Shown here: positions 7,506-15,669 of the stretch, piece after piece
Numbering within the stretch: position 1 is the stretch's first letter
Layout: every line of letters starts with the position of its first letter
DNA from: Butyrivibrio sp.
GTDB lineage: Bacteria; Bacillota; Clostridia; Lachnospirales; Lachnospiraceae
Length of the DNA: 36,755 bases
NCBI RefSeq assembly: GCF_017940685.1
Contig: NZ_JAGAYD010000012.1
Coordinates: 1 to 36,755 of the forward strand
Direction of reading: 5' to 3'
The notes under the pieces: generated by a model
Database searches by the model: none
Told to the model about the DNA's origin: nothing
The model's input: only the letters and a program-made list of their open reading frames with translations
Translations under genes and position numbers: made by a program

Positions 7506-9500
7506 TTATCTGGTGCTGCTGCGGTACTGGACCGGAGTCATGCCGTATTTCTTTTTAAAGAGTCTGTTGAAGTGCTCAACGTTCTGATAGCCTGCTGCCT
7601 CTGCGACCTTCTCAACCTTCATGTTGCCGTTTCGAAGAAGGGTGCTGGCCTTGTTGAGCCTTATTCTCTTTACGTTCTCTCCAAAGGTCATTCCTGACTT
7701 TTCCTTGATGTACTTGGACAGGTATGGCTTTGAAAGATAGAACTGGCTTGAGAGGTCATCTAAAGTTACAGTCAGGTAATTTTCCTGGATGTAGTTGATG
7801 ATGGAGTTGATCCTCTCGTCCTTGTTGTTCTTGATATTTCTTACAGTGTCGATCTGGTTTACTGCTATTACAAGAGCATTGATGGAAGACTTGATGATAT
7901 CTTCGTCAATTCCAACACCCCAGAACTTCTGGCCATTGTAGGTGATACCAACGTATGAGCAGGCCTTTGAGGATGATCCTCTTGAAAGAGCGTGTTCCTC
8001 GTAGGTTGAAAGTTCGTAGCTGATGTTGAAGTACTGCTTGATGGCATTACTTACAGCATCAAGGCGTCCGTTACCGTTTGCCTCAACCACGTGCTCTTTA
8101 TCCCCGTGACTTACTGTAACTTCCGCAAGAATTCCATCGATCTGCTTGAAGTGTACAACAGGAATGCGGAATACGTTGTCGTTGTGAACGTACTTATCTT
8201 CAAATATCTGATAGATCCTTGCAGGTGAAAGCTCAGCATGCTCTCTGTCTGAGATATCCTTGATGGTATAGCTGATATCTGCCTGCATCTCTTTTGGAAC
8301 CATCATGCCATAGTTGGTCTTAAGGATGTAGCTTACGCCGCCCTTACCGGACTGGGAGTTGATCCTGATAACGTCTCCGTCGTACTCTCTTCCAAGATCC
8401 TTGGGGTCGATTGGAAGATAAGGAACTGACCAGATTCCGCCGTCCTTTTTCTGCTCGTGCCAGGAGAATCCCTTTGAGATAGCGTCCTGGTGAGATCCTG
8501 AAAATGCAGTAAACACCAGCTGTCCTGCATATGGCTGTCTCTCATAGATGCGCATTCTTGTAAGGCGCTCATAGGTTTCAGCGATCTCTGTGATATGGCC
8601 AAAATCCAGGCCTGGATCAATGCCGTGGGAATACATGTTGATAGCAAGGGTAACAATATCAACGTTACCTGTTCTCTCTCCGTTTCCAAAAAGAGTTCCC
8701 TCAATCCTGTCAGCTCCTGCAAGGCATCCAAGCTCAGCATCGCTGACACCTGATCCTCTGTCGTTGTGTGGATGGAGTGATAAAGTAACTGCATCCCTGT
8801 ACTTAAGGTTCTTGCTGATATACTCAACCTGAGTTGCGAACACATGTGGCATTGCGATCTCAACAGTTGTAGGGATGTTGATAACTACCTTATTTTTCTT
8901 GGTTGGCTTCCAAACGTCGAGAACAGCATTGCAGACATCAACAGCATAGTCTACCTCTGTTCCAGGGAAGCTCTCTGGTGAATATTCAAAAGAGAAATTG
9001 CCGTTTGTCTCTTTTGCCAGCTTATCAAGAAGCTTTGCTCCGTCAACGGCGATCTTCATGACTTCTTCTTTGCTCTTTTTAAACACCTGCTCACGCTGTG
9101 CTACAGATGTGGAGTTATACAGATGGATAATGGCCTTTGGAGCACCCTTTACTGCTTCGAAGGTTCTTTTGATAATATGCTCTCTTGCCTGAGTAAGAAC
9201 CTGAACAGTAACGTCGTCAGGGATCATGTTCTTTTCGATAAGGGTTCTTGCAAACTCAAACTCAGTCTCAGAAGCTGCAGGGAAACCGATCTCGATCTCC
9301 TTAAAGCCAAGCTTTACAAGCATTGTAAAGAATTCCAGCTTTTCATCAAGACTCATGGGCTCAATAAGGGCCTGATTGCCATCTCTTAGATCTACGCTGC
9401 ACCAGATGGGTGGGTGATCAATGTAGTCTTTCTTGACCCAGTCATAAGAAGGCTTTGGTGGCATGAAGTACTGTCTCTGGTATTTCTCTACGTTTTTCAT
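7506..9500 (-). CDS. leuA: 2-isopropylmalate synthase fused to a C-terminal AraC-type DNA-binding domain
   Basis: The first 550 of 664 residues are a complete isopropylmalate synthase, which condenses 2-oxoisovalerate with acetyl-CoA as the first committed step of leucine synthesis. Visible marks are DLRDGNQ (37-43), the metal-binding H243-P-H245-ND and GNGERTGN (272-279), then the LeuA dimer/allosteric domain (about 430-550). After a short linker (551-561) there is a full AraC-family DNA-binding domain (562-664): the first HTH around 576-603 and the second HTH with the signature VAEAAGYQNVEHFNRLF and GMTPVQYR. The frame is unbroken across the joint. The start at 9500 follows GAGGAG by 6 nt. 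I infer an enzyme that senses leucine and acts as its own regulator; this is untested. It stands alone, without leuB/C/D. Confidence 0.95.
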   Translation of the reverse strand: MKNVEKYQRQYFMPPKPSYDWVKKDYIDHPPIWCSVDLRDGNQALIEPMSLDEKLEFFTMLVKLGFKEIEIGFPAASETEFEFARTLIEKNMIPDDVTVQVLTQAREHIIKRTFEAVKGAPKAIIHLYNSTSVAQREQVFKKSKEEVMKIAVDGAKLLDKLAKETNGNFSFEYSPESFPGTEVDYAVDVCNAVLDVWKPTKKNKVVINIPTTVEIAMPHVFATQVEYISKNLKYRDAVTLSLHPHNDRGSGVSDAELGCLAGADRIEGTLFGNGERTGNVDIVTLAINMYSHGIDPGLDFGHITEIAETYERLTRMRIYERQPYAGQLVFTAFSGSHQDAISKGFSWHEQKKDGGIWSVPYLPIDPKDLGREYDGDVIRINSQSGKGGVSYILKTNYGMMVPKEMQADISYTIKDISDREHAELSPARIYQIFEDKYVHNDNVFRIPVVHFKQIDGILAEVTVSHGDKEHVVEANGNGRLDAVSNAIKQYFNISYELSTYEEHALSRGSSSKACSYVGITYNGQKFWGVGIDEDIIKSSINALVIAVNQIDTVRNIKNNKDERINSIINYIQENYLTVTLDDLSSQFYLSKPYLSKYIKEKSGMTFGENVKRIRLNKASTLLRNGNMKVEKVAEAAGYQNVEHFNRLFKKKYGMTPVQYRSSTR

Positions 9501-9521
9501 ATCTGCTCCTCGATTCTGTAT

Positions 9522-9720
9522 TTGATGAATTTTTATCTCATATGCTTTGCACTGATTGATCATTATTAATTATGTCGACATATTTTTAATATGGATTAGT
9601 TGATAATTAATACAATCGCTAGATAATTTTCATCATTTTTATTGATGGTTATTATCATACCACAATTTTGCGCAATTACATCATGGTGAATTTAATCACT
9701 TTTCTTGATGAAAATTAATA
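9522..9720 (-). promoter_or_regulatory. AT-rich leader of leuA with five same-strand TTGAT boxes (candidate operator region)
   Basis: TTGAT occurs at 9522, 9556, 9600, 9652 and 9705, all on the plus strand and each followed by an A/T-rich tract, often resembling NATTATTAATA. The reverse complement ATCAA does not occur between 9501 and 9720. AraC-type domains usually bind direct repeats of such sites, so these are candidates for the LeuA-fused domain. A small dyad CATATTTTTAATATG lies at 9579-9593. I could not choose a promoter with confidence in this AT-rich sequence. Confidence 0.35.
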
Positions 9721-9753
9721 AAAGAGCCAGTGTAGGTTATCCCTCACTGACTC
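9717..9753 (-). terminator. Intrinsic terminator of the VWA/MoxR operon
   Basis: On the minus strand GAGTCAGTG (9745-9753) pairs with CACTGGCTC (9724-9732), a 9-bp stem with one G-U, followed by TTTTATT. It lies just after the stop codon of the AAA+ ATPase gene. Confidence 0.8.
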
Positions 9754-9762
9754 TCATAGCCT

Positions 9763-11310
9763 TTAAAACACCAATTGCTGTGCCATTTCTTTTAGTTCCT
9801 GTTTTCTGTCTGACAAAAGAAGGAGCTTGTTGTACTTGTAGTAGGCCTCATTGCCTGTTTCTCTTACGAACTTAAGGCTGTGATAAGCACTTGACAGCTC
9901 GGTTAAGAATATTACCATCTCCTGGCTGCCGGTCAGAGCTTCACTGTCGCCAAATACTTCCTCAAGGAATGTAAAGCTGTTGGAGAGGTGTTCTCCCGTG
10001 CGCCTTATCGCTTCCTGCCTGCTATCCTCCCGTTTTGTAAACCACTTCTTGGCTTCTGCCAGCTGCTGTTCCCATGACGCTCCGTTCAGGCCACCTTCTG
10101 TCAGCACCTTTATGCACTCTCCAATGGCCTCTACCGCAAGGAGTATATTCTTTTCGCTGTCTCTGTCTATCATGCCAGCATCTTTCTTGTTCTTAACTTC
10201 ATCAAGAAGCGCTGCCTGCCTTGCAGCAAGTTCTCCCCCGGCGCTTGTCTCAGCACATTCTGCTGCCTTTGAAGCGCCTTCTGCAGCCACAGCCTTTATG
10301 GTCTCAAAGAGCTGCTTCTGGACCGCCTGCTGCCGTGCATAGTCCCTGAACTCTCCCATAAGAGCGTCAGTAAGAAGCCCAATTACACTTAGCTTTTCGT
10401 CAAAAGAGCCTTTCCTTAGCCCCTCTTTATCCTCAGGGAACCTGCCTTCTAAGATGTCCGGAATCCTGTAGACCTGATTATATCTAAGATACAGCTCATA
10501 GTAGGTAGCAAAGTCCCTTGCGATCTCAGTGTTCTGAAGGTACTGGCCGCAAAGGTTTTCATCGATGACAATGCCAAGCTTTTCATGGACCTTCATAACC
10601 CTTGAAAGGTCCTCCCAGCCTCTTGCTGTCACAAAGCTTCTGCCGTCAACGTCAGTCTTTATGCTGTAGAAATTGTCCTTCTTGATCTCAAGATATGCAA
10701 GGATAGCGCCGTGGATAGAAGCCTTGTAGGCGTAATCCTTCCAGGCATCAAAATCCTCTTCAATGTTGATCTGCCTTACCCTGTCCAGAGTTACAATATC
10801 AAAGTCCCTGACAGATTTGTTGAACCTTGCCGGGTTTCCAGCAGTTACGATTATGAAACCATCAGGGATCTTGTGACTTCCAAAAGTCTTGTACTGCAGA
10901 AACTGAAGCATGGTAGGCGCCAGAGTCTCTGATACGCAGTTTATCTCGTCAAGGAAAAGAATTCCCTCCTTCACCCCAGACTTTTCAATCTGGTCGTAAA
11001 CGCTGGCCACGATCTCACTCATGGTGTACTCGGTAACCGAATACTCTTTTCCCCCAAAGGTCCTTGTTGATATCTTGGGAAGGCCTATGGCGCTCTGCCT
11101 TGTGTGGTGGGTTATGGTGTAGGCCACCAGGTTGATCCCAAGGTCGTGGGCGATCTGCTCCATGATGGCGGTCTTTCCTATTCCGGGAGGCCCCATGAGA
11201 AGTATAGGTCTTTGCCTCTCCACAGGGATCTCGTATTGTCCGGCCTCATCCTTTGAAAGGTAGGCTCTTACTGCGTTTTTAACTTCCTCTTTTGCCTGAT
11301 CAATATTCAT
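9763..11310 (-). CDS. MoxR-like AAA+ ATPase
   Basis: The 515-residue protein has an N-terminal AAA+ module: Walker A GPPGIGKT (40-47), Walker B ILFLDE (117-122) and sensor-1 Asn in TAGNP (about 159). It is followed by a long helical C-terminal part with an Ala/Glu-rich stretch. MoxR-type ATPases act as chaperones with VWA-domain partners, often placing metals or remodelling complexes. The start at 11310 follows GGAG; the frame is open 18 codons further up but lacks a site there. The gene begins 13 nt after the stop of the VWA gene, so both are one operon. The target complex is not known. Confidence 0.9.
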   Translation of the reverse strand: MNIDQAKEEVKNAVRAYLSKDEAGQYEIPVERQRPILLMGPPGIGKTAIMEQIAHDLGINLVAYTITHHTRQSAIGLPKISTRTFGGKEYSVTEYTMSEIVASVYDQIEKSGVKEGILFLDEINCVSETLAPTMLQFLQYKTFGSHKIPDGFIIVTAGNPARFNKSVRDFDIVTLDRVRQINIEEDFDAWKDYAYKASIHGAILAYLEIKKDNFYSIKTDVDGRSFVTARGWEDLSRVMKVHEKLGIVIDENLCGQYLQNTEIARDFATYYELYLRYNQVYRIPDILEGRFPEDKEGLRKGSFDEKLSVIGLLTDALMGEFRDYARQQAVQKQLFETIKAVAAEGASKAAECAETSAGGELAARQAALLDEVKNKKDAGMIDRDSEKNILLAVEAIGECIKVLTEGGLNGASWEQQLAEAKKWFTKREDSRQEAIRRTGEHLSNSFTFLEEVFGDSEALTGSQEMVIFLTELSSAYHSLKFVRETGNEAYYKYNKLLLLSDRKQELKEMAQQLVF

Positions 11311-11323
11311 GTTATCTCCAATC

Positions 11324-12724
11324 CTACATGTATAGCTTAAGTGCCCAGTCAGGCACCTTGTCATCCTCGTAATCCGAATCCTCTATAAAAACAAAGGCTG
11401 TGTCGTAGTCCGTTGGCTTCTCGGGGAAAATCCCGTAGCCATCAGTAAAATAGATAAGGCCCTTAAGGTTTTCAAAATAGCTACTCCTTCGCAGCTCTTC
11501 AACCTTTTCAAACACCGGCCTGAAATCCGTGCCGTAGCCCCCTTCCACGTGAATACCATCTGCATACTTTTCCATGTCCTCTGCAGATGTAATGGTGTCC
11601 ACCTTTTGAACCTGGTCGTCGCACTGCAAAACCACGATCTTTATCTTTTGAAAAAAGTTCTCGGAGGATAAAAGCATCGATCCTGTCTCATTAAGAAATC
11701 TCTGGGCCATCTCATCCTGACAGGAAGCAGAAGTATCTATGGCGATCACCAGCTCCTGCACTTTCTTAACTTCCCTGAATTCATTTTCCTCAATAAGCGG
11801 CATATCGCCGTAGGTATCAAGTCCGAAGGCGTACATTCCGTAGTCAAAAGAGTCAAGATCGATCCCGCCTTCTTCCCGAAGTTCCTTAAATCTTTCAAGA
11901 AACTCTTTGTAGTCGCGTCTGTTTGTGTTTTCAAACTTAAGGATCCAGGAGAGCTTACCTATCTTGTCGCTTTGGTTTTTTCCAATGGTCTCAATCTCAG
12001 TCTCAAGGCGCTTAGCCTCTTTATCCCAGTCCTTCTGTCTGTTTTTTATCTTCTGAAGGCGGCGGGGATTTATGTACTTCTCCGTCTTCTTGCCATCGCT
12101 ATCTGGCCCGTTTGGAGTATCCATATCATCTGGAAGATCAGGCTTTTCCTTGTCATCCTCTGACTTATCATCGCTTTTATTATCTTCCAGCCTTAGCCAG
12201 AACCCGTGGTCATCTAAAAAGAACTCTCTCTCAAGCTTCTCATACTCCAGCTCATCTGGCATATTTGCCTCATCAGAAAAGTACCGGTAGAGCTTCTCCA
12301 CTGTAAGTACCTTTAGCTCTTTTGTCAAAAGAGAATACCAGCGGTCCCGAAAGTCGCTGCTGACCCGGTAGATGCACTGATAGTCCATATCATCAAGGAT
12401 TGACTCAACCACAATATCCGCGCACAGATCAAAAAGCCTTGTATCCTCATACCTCTCCGAGGTGTACATGTGCCTGAAGATGCAGTGCAGCAGCATATGG
12501 ACGTAGGTCCTGTTAAGCTTGCCCGGCTCCTCCACAAAAAGCCGCAGAATATATGAAGGGTTGAAGCGAATGCTCACTGCATCCGTGCCAACACTGGTGG
12601 TGGAAAGATCCATCTCATAGGAAAGGCTGTTTAGCGCTGCCCCCATGAATCTCATATCCATATAAAGTTCAGTCCTTGCAGCATTAAGCACCTTAAGCCC
12701 AAGGTCATTTAGCTTTTCTCTCAT
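11324..12724 (-). CDS. VWA-domain protein with DUF2201-type metallopeptidase-like N terminus
   Basis: The 466-residue protein has three parts. The N-terminal domain carries H76-MLL-H80-CIFR-H85, the His-rich helix of DUF2201 putative metallopeptidases. A highly charged Asp/Lys/Glu linker lies at about 185-235. The C-terminal von Willebrand A-like domain has a complete metal-ion site: D330-x-S332-x-S334, Thr399 in GYGTDF and Asp428 in FTDGYG. This architecture (COG3864) is regularly paired with a MoxR ATPase, as here, 13 nt downstream. The protein is cytosolic (no signal peptide). A TTGCGG/CATAAT pair with 17-bp spacing sits only 7 nt before the ATG and overlaps the preceding terminator, so it may not be the real promoter. 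Function is unknown. Confidence 0.88.
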   Translation of the reverse strand: MREKLNDLGLKVLNAARTELYMDMRFMGAALNSLSYEMDLSTTSVGTDAVSIRFNPSYILRLFVEEPGKLNRTYVHMLLHCIFRHMYTSERYEDTRLFDLCADIVVESILDDMDYQCIYRVSSDFRDRWYSLLTKELKVLTVEKLYRYFSDEANMPDELEYEKLEREFFLDDHGFWLRLEDNKSDDKSEDDKEKPDLPDDMDTPNGPDSDGKKTEKYINPRRLQKIKNRQKDWDKEAKRLETEIETIGKNQSDKIGKLSWILKFENTNRRDYKEFLERFKELREEGGIDLDSFDYGMYAFGLDTYGDMPLIEENEFREVKKVQELVIAIDTSASCQDEMAQRFLNETGSMLLSSENFFQKIKIVVLQCDDQVQKVDTITSAEDMEKYADGIHVEGGYGTDFRPVFEKVEELRRSSYFENLKGLIYFTDGYGIFPEKPTDYDTAFVFIEDSDYEDDKVPDWALKLYM

Positions 12725-12743
12725 ACACCCTATTATGGCTATT

Positions 12744-12782
12744 AAAAAAGACTACCGCAAGCTAAAAGTGACCATGCGGTAG
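12744..12782 (-). terminator. Intrinsic terminator after the NSS transporter gene
   Basis: On the minus strand CTACCGCA (12775-12782) pairs with TGCGGTAG (12752-12759) around a 15-nt loop, followed by a T run (12744-12749). It lies between the transporter stop and the VWA gene. Confidence 0.8.
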
Positions 12783-12798
12783 CCGTAATTTCTTTTCA

Positions 12799-14160
12799 TC
12801 AAACAAGTCCGTTGATAATGATTATAAGGATAAGGACTGGAAGGACGAAGCGAAGATAGTTTTTTATCCAGCGAGGCATTTTGGTGCCTTCTCCGGTGTT
12901 TACTTCCTCCAGGTAGTTATCAAAGCCCCAGCCAAGACCTGTTACGCAGAACAGGAGGATAACCAGCGCTCCGATAGGGAGGATAAGGTTACTTACTAAG
13001 AAGTCCTCAAAGTCCAGGATATTCTTGCCGCCAATGAAAGTGATGCCGCTCCACTTGTTAAATCCAAGAACGCAGGGGAGGGATGCAAAGAGCATGAAGA
13101 TACAATTTATCACGATAGATGCTGTCCTTGTAATCTTAAAGTTGTCAACAAGGCATACAATGAGGTTTTCAAAAACCGCAGTCACTGTAGAAAAGCTTGC
13201 AAAGCTCATGAATACAAAGAAAAGTGTCCCCCAGATCCTGCCAAGGGGCATGTTGATAAATAGCTCAGGGAGAGTCACGAAAATAAGTGATGGTCCCTGC
13301 TCAGGCTCAACTCCAAAAGAGAAGCATGCCGGGAAAATGATGATCCCTGAAAGGATGGCAACCACGGTATCCAGCGCACTGATCCTCATGGCTTCGCCGC
13401 TAAGAGCCCTGTCCTTTGACATGTAGCTTCCAAAGACTTCAATTGATCCCATACCAATGCTCAGGGTAAAGAATGCCTGGTTCATAGCAGCTGCCAGAAC
13501 CTTGTGTATTCCAATAGCCTTTGCCTTGCCAAAGTCTGGTAAAAGAAAGAAGGAAAGCCCCTCCTTTGCTCCAGGAAGCATTACGCTGTGGACCGCCAGA
13601 ACTGCAATAAGCAAAAGAAGCCCAAGCATCATGAATTTGTTGACCCTCTCAAGTCCATTCTGGACGCCAAAGCTAAGTACAAGGAAACCGATAAGGACTG
13701 TGATTATTGTAAAGATTCCCATCTCTATGGGGTCTGCCATAAGCCCGTCAAATGTGGCCTTGGCACTGCCATTTTCAAGATGCTCAAATTCACCTGTGGC
13801 GAACTTGTAGAAATAGTCAAACATCCAGCCTGCAACGGTGGTGTAGTACATCATAAGAAGGTAATTACCTATCATTGACACCCAGCCGTGAAGATGCCAC
13901 TTTGTGCCCTTCTTTTCAAGGGACTTGTAGCCATTGACCAGTGTGAGTCTGCTCTTTCTTCCAACAGCAAGCTCCATGGTCATTACAGGCACACCCATGA
14001 TGATCAAAAACAAAAGGTAAAACAAAACAAAGACAGAGCCTCCGTTCTGCCCTGCCACATAAGGAAACTTCCAGACATTTCCGATTCCGATAGCACATCC
14101 TGCGCTGACTAAAATGAATCCAAGACGTGACCCGAATCCATCTCTGCTTCTTTCACTCAT
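12799..14160 (-). CDS. Na+-dependent neurotransmitter:sodium symporter family transporter
   Basis: The 453-residue integral membrane protein has about 11 hydrophobic segments. The family signature lies in the first segment (GFILVSAGCAIGIGNVWKFPY then GQNGGSVF), which carries the unwound ion- and substrate-binding region of the LeuT fold. Bacterial members (LeuT, TnaT, MhsT) import amino acids with Na+. The unwound TM6-like segment SFASFSTVTAVFENL is also present. A clear promoter lies upstream at 14214-14241, and the gene has its own terminator, so it is a single-gene unit. The substrate is unknown; amino acids such as tryptophan or branched-chain ones are typical of the family. Confidence 0.93.
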   Translation of the reverse strand: MSERSRDGFGSRLGFILVSAGCAIGIGNVWKFPYVAGQNGGSVFVLFYLLFLIIMGVPVMTMELAVGRKSRLTLVNGYKSLEKKGTKWHLHGWVSMIGNYLLMMYYTTVAGWMFDYFYKFATGEFEHLENGSAKATFDGLMADPIEMGIFTIITVLIGFLVLSFGVQNGLERVNKFMMLGLLLLIAVLAVHSVMLPGAKEGLSFFLLPDFGKAKAIGIHKVLAAAMNQAFFTLSIGMGSIEVFGSYMSKDRALSGEAMRISALDTVVAILSGIIIFPACFSFGVEPEQGPSLIFVTLPELFINMPLGRIWGTLFFVFMSFASFSTVTAVFENLIVCLVDNFKITRTASIVINCIFMLFASLPCVLGFNKWSGITFIGGKNILDFEDFLVSNLILPIGALVILLFCVTGLGWGFDNYLEEVNTGEGTKMPRWIKNYLRFVLPVLILIIIINGLV

Positions 14161-14213
14161 AACAAATAATCCTTTAACACTTTAAATTCTAACTGCAAAA
14201 ACAGCCAACGAAG

Positions 14214-14241
14214 ATTATAACATCTATCGGCAAATATTCAA
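14214..14241 (-). promoter_or_regulatory. Promoter of the NSS transporter gene
   Basis: On the minus strand TTGAAT (14236-14241) and TATAAT (14214-14219) are 16 bp apart, giving a leader of about 45 nt before the ATG at 14160. AAGGA lies 11 nt before that ATG. Confidence 0.6.
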
Positions 14242-14334
14242 TTAACAAAATTTTGATTCATAGATGTGAACAGTCTTGGCCTTTGGGAAAAGATCTGAAG
14301 TGGTCTCAGTGTTTCCTGCCCTGTGAAGCGATAG

Positions 14335-15303
14335 TTAAAACTCAAACCTCATAGCAGCGCTTTTTTCTGAGCCTGCGCCGCTTCCAGATTCCATAAGTAT
14401 TGCCGTCACTTCAGTAAGCCCCAGCTCTACAGAACATGAAATTGCCTCATCTATAGCGCCCCGTGAAAAAAGTTCTTTTTCCCCGCTGTATCTTAGAAGT
14501 TCTCTGATCATATTTACTGCCGGGGCAGGATCATCCTTGGCTCCTTCGATATATCGTTTCAATATAGAAAGGCCACACCCTGATACATACTCCTCGTACA
14601 TCAGTCTGTATCTGTCATCCAGCTCCACCGGATAAAGTAGCCTTCCCACTGCTATATCCTCCGATACGCTTCCGCCGTCGATCTTGGCCTTTTCAAAGAG
14701 CTTGTCATATTCCCGGTAGTTGATACTGCGCCTGTCCACGCACTCCCTGTAAAACATGCCAGAGCCTGCGATGGAAAACTGTATGGTGCGGGCCATAGTG
14801 TTTTCGTTGAAGTCGTAGACGTACTCAGGAAAAGTCAGGGAGCTGGTGACGTAGATTTCGTTTCCCGGGCCGGTCACGCCCTGATCTTTTTCTTTTTCCT
14901 GTCTGACCCTTATTGTAAAGTGCAGGGTCCTGTCGTTGTCTGAAAGGAAATTTCTTATGACTTCAAACCAGGTCCTGTTTATGGTGATGTCAATCTCGCT
15001 CAGGCTGTCGCACTGCCTGCAGACTCCGTCGTAGTAATCATCAATACTGTCGAAAAGAGATATCTTTTTCAAATTTCTGCAGTTGTGAAACGCAAAACCG
15101 TAAAGGGTCTTTATGGTCTCCGGAAGTGTCACGCTCTTTAGGTCCTGTCTGGCAGAAAATGAGTGATTGCCAATAGCCTCCACCGGAAGTCCCTCTATCT
15201 GCGCTGGCACCACCAGATTGCTAACTGCCCCCTCATAGCCTGTGATCTCTATATATTCATGAGCATCCTTTTTATGCTCTTTTTTCTCAAATAGAAATGG
15301 CAC
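14335..15303 (-). CDS. BspA-type leucine-rich repeat protein, cytosolic
   Basis: The 322-residue product starts at a GTG preceded by GCGAGG about 7 nt upstream. Residues 15-115 hold three to four LRR_5 (BspA-like) units: YIEITGYEGAVSNLVVPAQI, then EAIGNHSFSARQDLKSVTLP, then TLYGFAFHNCRNLKKISL and a partial unit. The rest (about 120-322) is a non-repeat region of unknown function, ending in a helical part with acidic and Arg-rich stretches. There is no signal peptide or anchor, unlike surface BspA proteins. The related Lachnospiraceae proteins that I recall also lack a known role. No partner gene is evident. Confidence 0.8.
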   Translation of the reverse strand: MPFLFEKKEHKKDAHEYIEITGYEGAVSNLVVPAQIEGLPVEAIGNHSFSARQDLKSVTLPETIKTLYGFAFHNCRNLKKISLFDSIDDYYDGVCRQCDSLSEIDITINRTWFEVIRNFLSDNDRTLHFTIRVRQEKEKDQGVTGPGNEIYVTSSLTFPEYVYDFNENTMARTIQFSIAGSGMFYRECVDRRSINYREYDKLFEKAKIDGGSVSEDIAVGRLLYPVELDDRYRLMYEEYVSGCGLSILKRYIEGAKDDPAPAVNMIRELLRYSGEKELFSRGAIDEAISCSVELGLTEVTAILMESGSGAGSEKSAAMRFEF

Positions 15304-15669
15304 GTCGTTACCTCGCTTTATTCATTTGAACATATGCTTTACTTTACTCATCAGTTTGTGTATAGTATTACCAATTAAATCAACGCTCCAGTTGAATCAG
15401 CTTTCCAGTCAGGAACAGCTGAAATTTTCACCAACAATAGGTTTCGCTAGTCTTTGTTTTAGGTAATGCATATACAAAACGGCTTAGTTCCATGTTTTAT
15501 ATGCCTTTTTGCCCCCTATCAAAAGTCGCGCTCGCGTTATTCACTGATTAGACATATAAAGGACTATATCAACAGTTCTATTTATATGCCTTTTCTATGA
15601 TTCCTTTTGAAAAGAGAAGCAAGAAGCCTTCAATAAGCATATAAATCGAAGGAGCTTTACACCATTTAT
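15304..15669. other. Gene-free, AT-rich intergenic stretch
   Basis: These 366 bases lie between two divergently oriented genes and hold no credible coding region. They contain a 13-bp direct repeat TTATATGCCTTTT (15498-15510 and 15582-15594), and a weak stem-loop TCAGCT/AGCTGA (15397-15422). I could not identify confident promoters for either neighbour. The base composition resembles the following nuclease-like gene more than the rest of the window. Confidence 0.6.

Noticed and set aside
7506-7800. Separate AraC regulator gene rather than a LeuA fusion
   Set aside because: No stop, start codon with ribosome-binding site, or frame change occurs between the LeuA dimer domain and the HTH region; the frame is continuous from 9500 to 7506.
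8333-8863. Minus-strand 176-codon frame within leuA
   Set aside because: It is a shifted reading of leuA sequence that encodes conserved synthase motifs in the other frame.
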